From contig JAJFLA010000031.1 in assembly GCA_021772935.1 (NCBI GenBank), positions 47,000-110,999 on the forward strand: a DNA stretch of 64,000 nt, read 5' to 3'. Of this stretch, positions 62,022 through 64,000 are shown one piece after another (within the stretch, counting starts at the first letter, position 1; each line of letters begins with the position of its first letter). This DNA is from Gammaproteobacteria bacterium (GTDB lineage Bacteria > Pseudomonadota > Gammaproteobacteria > Xanthomonadales > SZUA-36). The position numbers were made by a program, and so were the translations under genes. Under the pieces are notes generated by a model. It did no database searches. It saw only the letters and a list, made by a program, of their open reading frames with translations, and had not been told where the DNA came from.

Positions 62022-62200
62022 ACTGATTGTTTCTGTTGTATCCGTAGCACGGTTTCTGGCCCCTGCCCGGCCTCCCTTCTTCGAACCACGTATAGCACGC
62101 TACTCCAAGCTTGTCTAAGGACCAATTGATGGTTCCATGACGTGCATTCTGAACGTATGATGCAAGTCAGGAATTGGATTAATGTCGTCAGGAATTTTTT

Positions 62201-63865
62201 ATGTGTTCTATTTTTGCTGTACTGGATATCAACGGGGATTTGAAGGCGTTGCGCCAGCTTGCGTTACAACAATCCCGCTTATTACGACACCGTGGCCCGG
62301 ACTGGAGCGGAATTCACGTTTGCGAGAATGCGGTGCTGGCTCATGAGCGTCTGGCAATCGTTGATGTCAATACAGGGGCGCAACCGTTGCTCTCGCCTGA
62401 TGGCAAGCAATCACTGGCGGTCAATGGTGAAATATACAACCACCAATTATTGCGCAAGTCGCTAAAACAACCCTATACATTCGCGACTGAGTCGGACTGT
62501 GAGGTCATCCTGCCACTTTACCTCGAAAAAGGCAGCGAGTTTTTGAATGACCTGCACGGTATGTTTGCTTTTGTACTTTATGACGAGACGGCTGGGTGCT
62601 ACCTGATCGCACGTGATCCGATTGGTATCATTCCGCTGTACTACGGTTTTGATGATGACCATCAGTTGTACGTGGCTTCGGAAATGAAAGCCCTGATGGG
62701 TGTGTGCAACGTTGTTTTGGAGTTTCCGGCGGGTCATTACTGGATGAGCGACCAGGATCAACCAAAGCCATATTACCAACGACCGTGGCAGGCATTTTCC
62801 GCAGTTGAAAATGCTGAAACCAGCGTTAAGGAAATGGGCAAGGCACTGGAGAAGTCAGTCATTAGCCATCTGATGACGGATGTGCCGTATGGTGTTTTGC
62901 TCTCCGGTGGTCTGGATTCATCCATTATCGCTGCGGTTACGCAAATTCATGCCAGTATGCGTGTAGAAGACAAGGAACAGACCCCAGCCTGGTGGCCGCG
63001 CCTGCATTCTTTTGCGGTCGGGCTTAAGGGTTCTCCCGACCTGGCCGCCGCAGAAAAAGTTGCCGCTCATATCGGTACCGTCCACCACGGTTTTGAATTT
63101 ACCCTGCAAGAAGGTCTGGACGCGTTGGATGAAGTGGTCTATCACCTTGAAACTTACGATGTTACGACGATACGTGCGGCCACACCAATGTATTTACTGG
63201 CACGGAAAATCCATGCCATGGGTATAAAAATGGTGCTCTCAGGTGAGGGTGCCGATGAAGTTTTTGGTGGTTATCTGTATTTCCACAAAGCACCCGATGC
63301 ACGCTCTTTCCACGAAGAAACGGTGCGTAAATTATCCCGCCTGCACAGCTATGACTGTCTGCGTGCCAACAAAGCCATGGCGGCCTGGGGTGTTGAGGCG
63401 CGCGTGCCTTTCCTGGACCGTGAGTTTCTGGATGTGGCCATGTCACTGAACCCGAAAGACAAAATGATTACTGAAGGTAAAATGGAAAAACAGATACTGC
63501 GTGAAGCTTTCAGCGATAAGCTGCCAGAAGAGATTGTATGGCGGCAAAAAGAACAATTTTCCGATGGTGTGGGTTACAGTTGGATTGACGGTATCCAGGA
63601 TTATGCCAAGACGCAAGTCAGTGCAAAGCAGCTGGCACAAGCTGCCAAACGGTTTCCTTTTAATACGCCCGCCACGCAGGAGGCCTACCTTTTTCGACGT
63701 TTGTTTGAAAACCATTTTCCGTTGGCCAGTGCTGCTGAGTGCGTGCCTGGCGGGCCATCAGTGGCGTGCAGTACGCCGGAAGCGGTGTTATGGGATAGCA
63801 GCTTGCAGGAACTGAACGACCCATCCGGCCGGGCGGTTCGCTCGGTGCATCAGGAATCATACTAG
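62201..63865 (+). CDS. asnB: Asparagine synthetase (glutamine-hydrolysing)
   Basis: This 554-residue enzyme makes asparagine from aspartate, ATP and glutamine. The N-terminal class II glutaminase has the nucleophile Cys2 (MCSIFAVLDINGDL), with RHRGPDWSG and LAVNGEIYNH. The C-terminal synthetase domain has the PP-loop LLSGGLDSSIIAAV and SGEGADEVFGGY. Length matches AsnB of the E. coli type. A 179-base gap separates it from the 2-oxoacid operon, so it may have its own promoter. Its stop TAG is the first codon of repeat copy B. Confidence 0.95.
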   Translation: MCSIFAVLDINGDLKALRQLALQQSRLLRHRGPDWSGIHVCENAVLAHERLAIVDVNTGAQPLLSPDGKQSLAVNGEIYNHQLLRKSLKQPYTFATESDCEVILPLYLEKGSEFLNDLHGMFAFVLYDETAGCYLIARDPIGIIPLYYGFDDDHQLYVASEMKALMGVCNVVLEFPAGHYWMSDQDQPKPYYQRPWQAFSAVENAETSVKEMGKALEKSVISHLMTDVPYGVLLSGGLDSSIIAAVTQIHASMRVEDKEQTPAWWPRLHSFAVGLKGSPDLAAAEKVAAHIGTVHHGFEFTLQEGLDALDEVVYHLETYDVTTIRAATPMYLLARKIHAMGIKMVLSGEGADEVFGGYLYFHKAPDARSFHEETVRKLSRLHSYDCLRANKAMAAWGVEARVPFLDREFLDVAMSLNPKDKMITEGKMEKQILREAFSDKLPEEIVWRQKEQFSDGVGYSWIDGIQDYAKTQVSAKQLAQAAKRFPFNTPATQEAYLFRRLFENHFPLASAAECVPGGPSVACSTPEAVLWDSSLQELNDPSGRAVRSVHQESY

Positions 63866-64000
63866 TGTGGTGTAACGTATAAATGGCACATATCAGAGGC
63901 TCACAAATGATTCAAGACAAGGCGCAGTTCGAACTTAATGGTTACTCCATTAACGAGGGCTGCAACGCAGGATTGAGTCATTTGTGTGCCTCCCTTCGGG
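63863..64000. repeat. MITE-like repeat, copy B (cut by window end)
   Basis: The sequence begins TAGTGTGGTGTAACG. It contains GAGGCTCACAAATGA, which pairs with TCATTTGTGTGCCTC (one mismatch), the inner pair TTAATGG/CCATTAA, and shared blocks CAAGGCGCAG and GCAGGATTG. It aligns along its length with the reverse complement of copy A (23214-23382). The arm sequences differ between copies yet remain complementary. Its right end lies beyond the window. Confidence 0.78.

Noticed and set aside
1..64000. CRISPR array, tRNA or rRNA genes
   Set aside because: No regularly spaced repeats and no recognisable tRNA or rRNA sequence were seen by eye; a covariance-model search could still find a small RNA.

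Overview
The window comes from the chromosome of a gammaproteobacterium. It opens on a replication-origin neighbourhood: a truncated dnaA divergent from rpmH-rnpA-yidC-mnmE, with a perfect DnaA box between them. The rest suggests an aerobic or microaerobic, probably marine heterotroph that also oxidises inorganic sulfur. The evidence is an adenylylsulfate reductase/ATP sulfurylase/Qmo locus, a TusA-DsrE2 sulfur-carrier pair, TonB receptors, a TRAP transporter and many catabolic enzymes. A lineage such as Arenicellales/UBA10353 would fit, but that is a guess from gene content, and the sequence alone does not place it below class.

Layout. 1-4.6 kb: origin and housekeeping genes. 4.7-5.4 kb: tusA-dsrE2. 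5.7-12.5 kb: small accessory units, including a LysR-linked group (DUF427, SRPBCC, SDR and an exported haloalkane dehalogenase with an intact catalytic pentad), an AraC regulator and a two-cupin protein. 12.5-23.2 kb: the sulfur core, with qmoA-qmoB-hdrC-hdrB on the minus strand divergent from sat-ankyrin-aprB-aprA-YkgJ on the plus strand. No membrane subunit QmoC is present; soluble HdrC and HdrB take its place. 23.2-25.7 kb: phosphatases, an IPTL-CTERM surface protein and two copies of a small mobile repeat.

25.8-37 kb and 39.6-57 kb carry two catabolic modules of similar composition. Each has a TonB receptor, an M24 'peptidase' whose second metal ligand Asp is replaced by Cys, a beta-hydroxyacid dehydrogenase and a dedicated transporter (MFS or TRAP). 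The first is linked to a GntR regulator with TATCG-centred AT-rich palindromes. The second is linked to a LacI regulator with TGCAAACGTTTGCA operators. The second module continues into an amidohydrolase, a molybdenum hydroxylase pair, a semialdehyde dehydrogenase and a class V aminotransferase. 57.3-62 kb encodes a ferredoxin-fused GltD-like flavoprotein with a two-subunit 2-oxoacid:acceptor oxidoreductase, followed by an asparagine synthetase.

How it may work together: TusA/DsrE2 would pass sulfane sulfur towards an oxidation route whose sulfite-forming step is not in this window. AprBA and Sat would then convert sulfite via APS to sulfate and ATP, with electrons leaving through QmoAB-HdrCB. 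The catabolic modules appear to import one or two related unknown substrates and feed semialdehydes and 2-oxoacids into central metabolism. Three copies of a MITE-like repeat begin exactly at TAG stop codons. Two of them lie between convergent reading frames and supply the stop codon on both sides.
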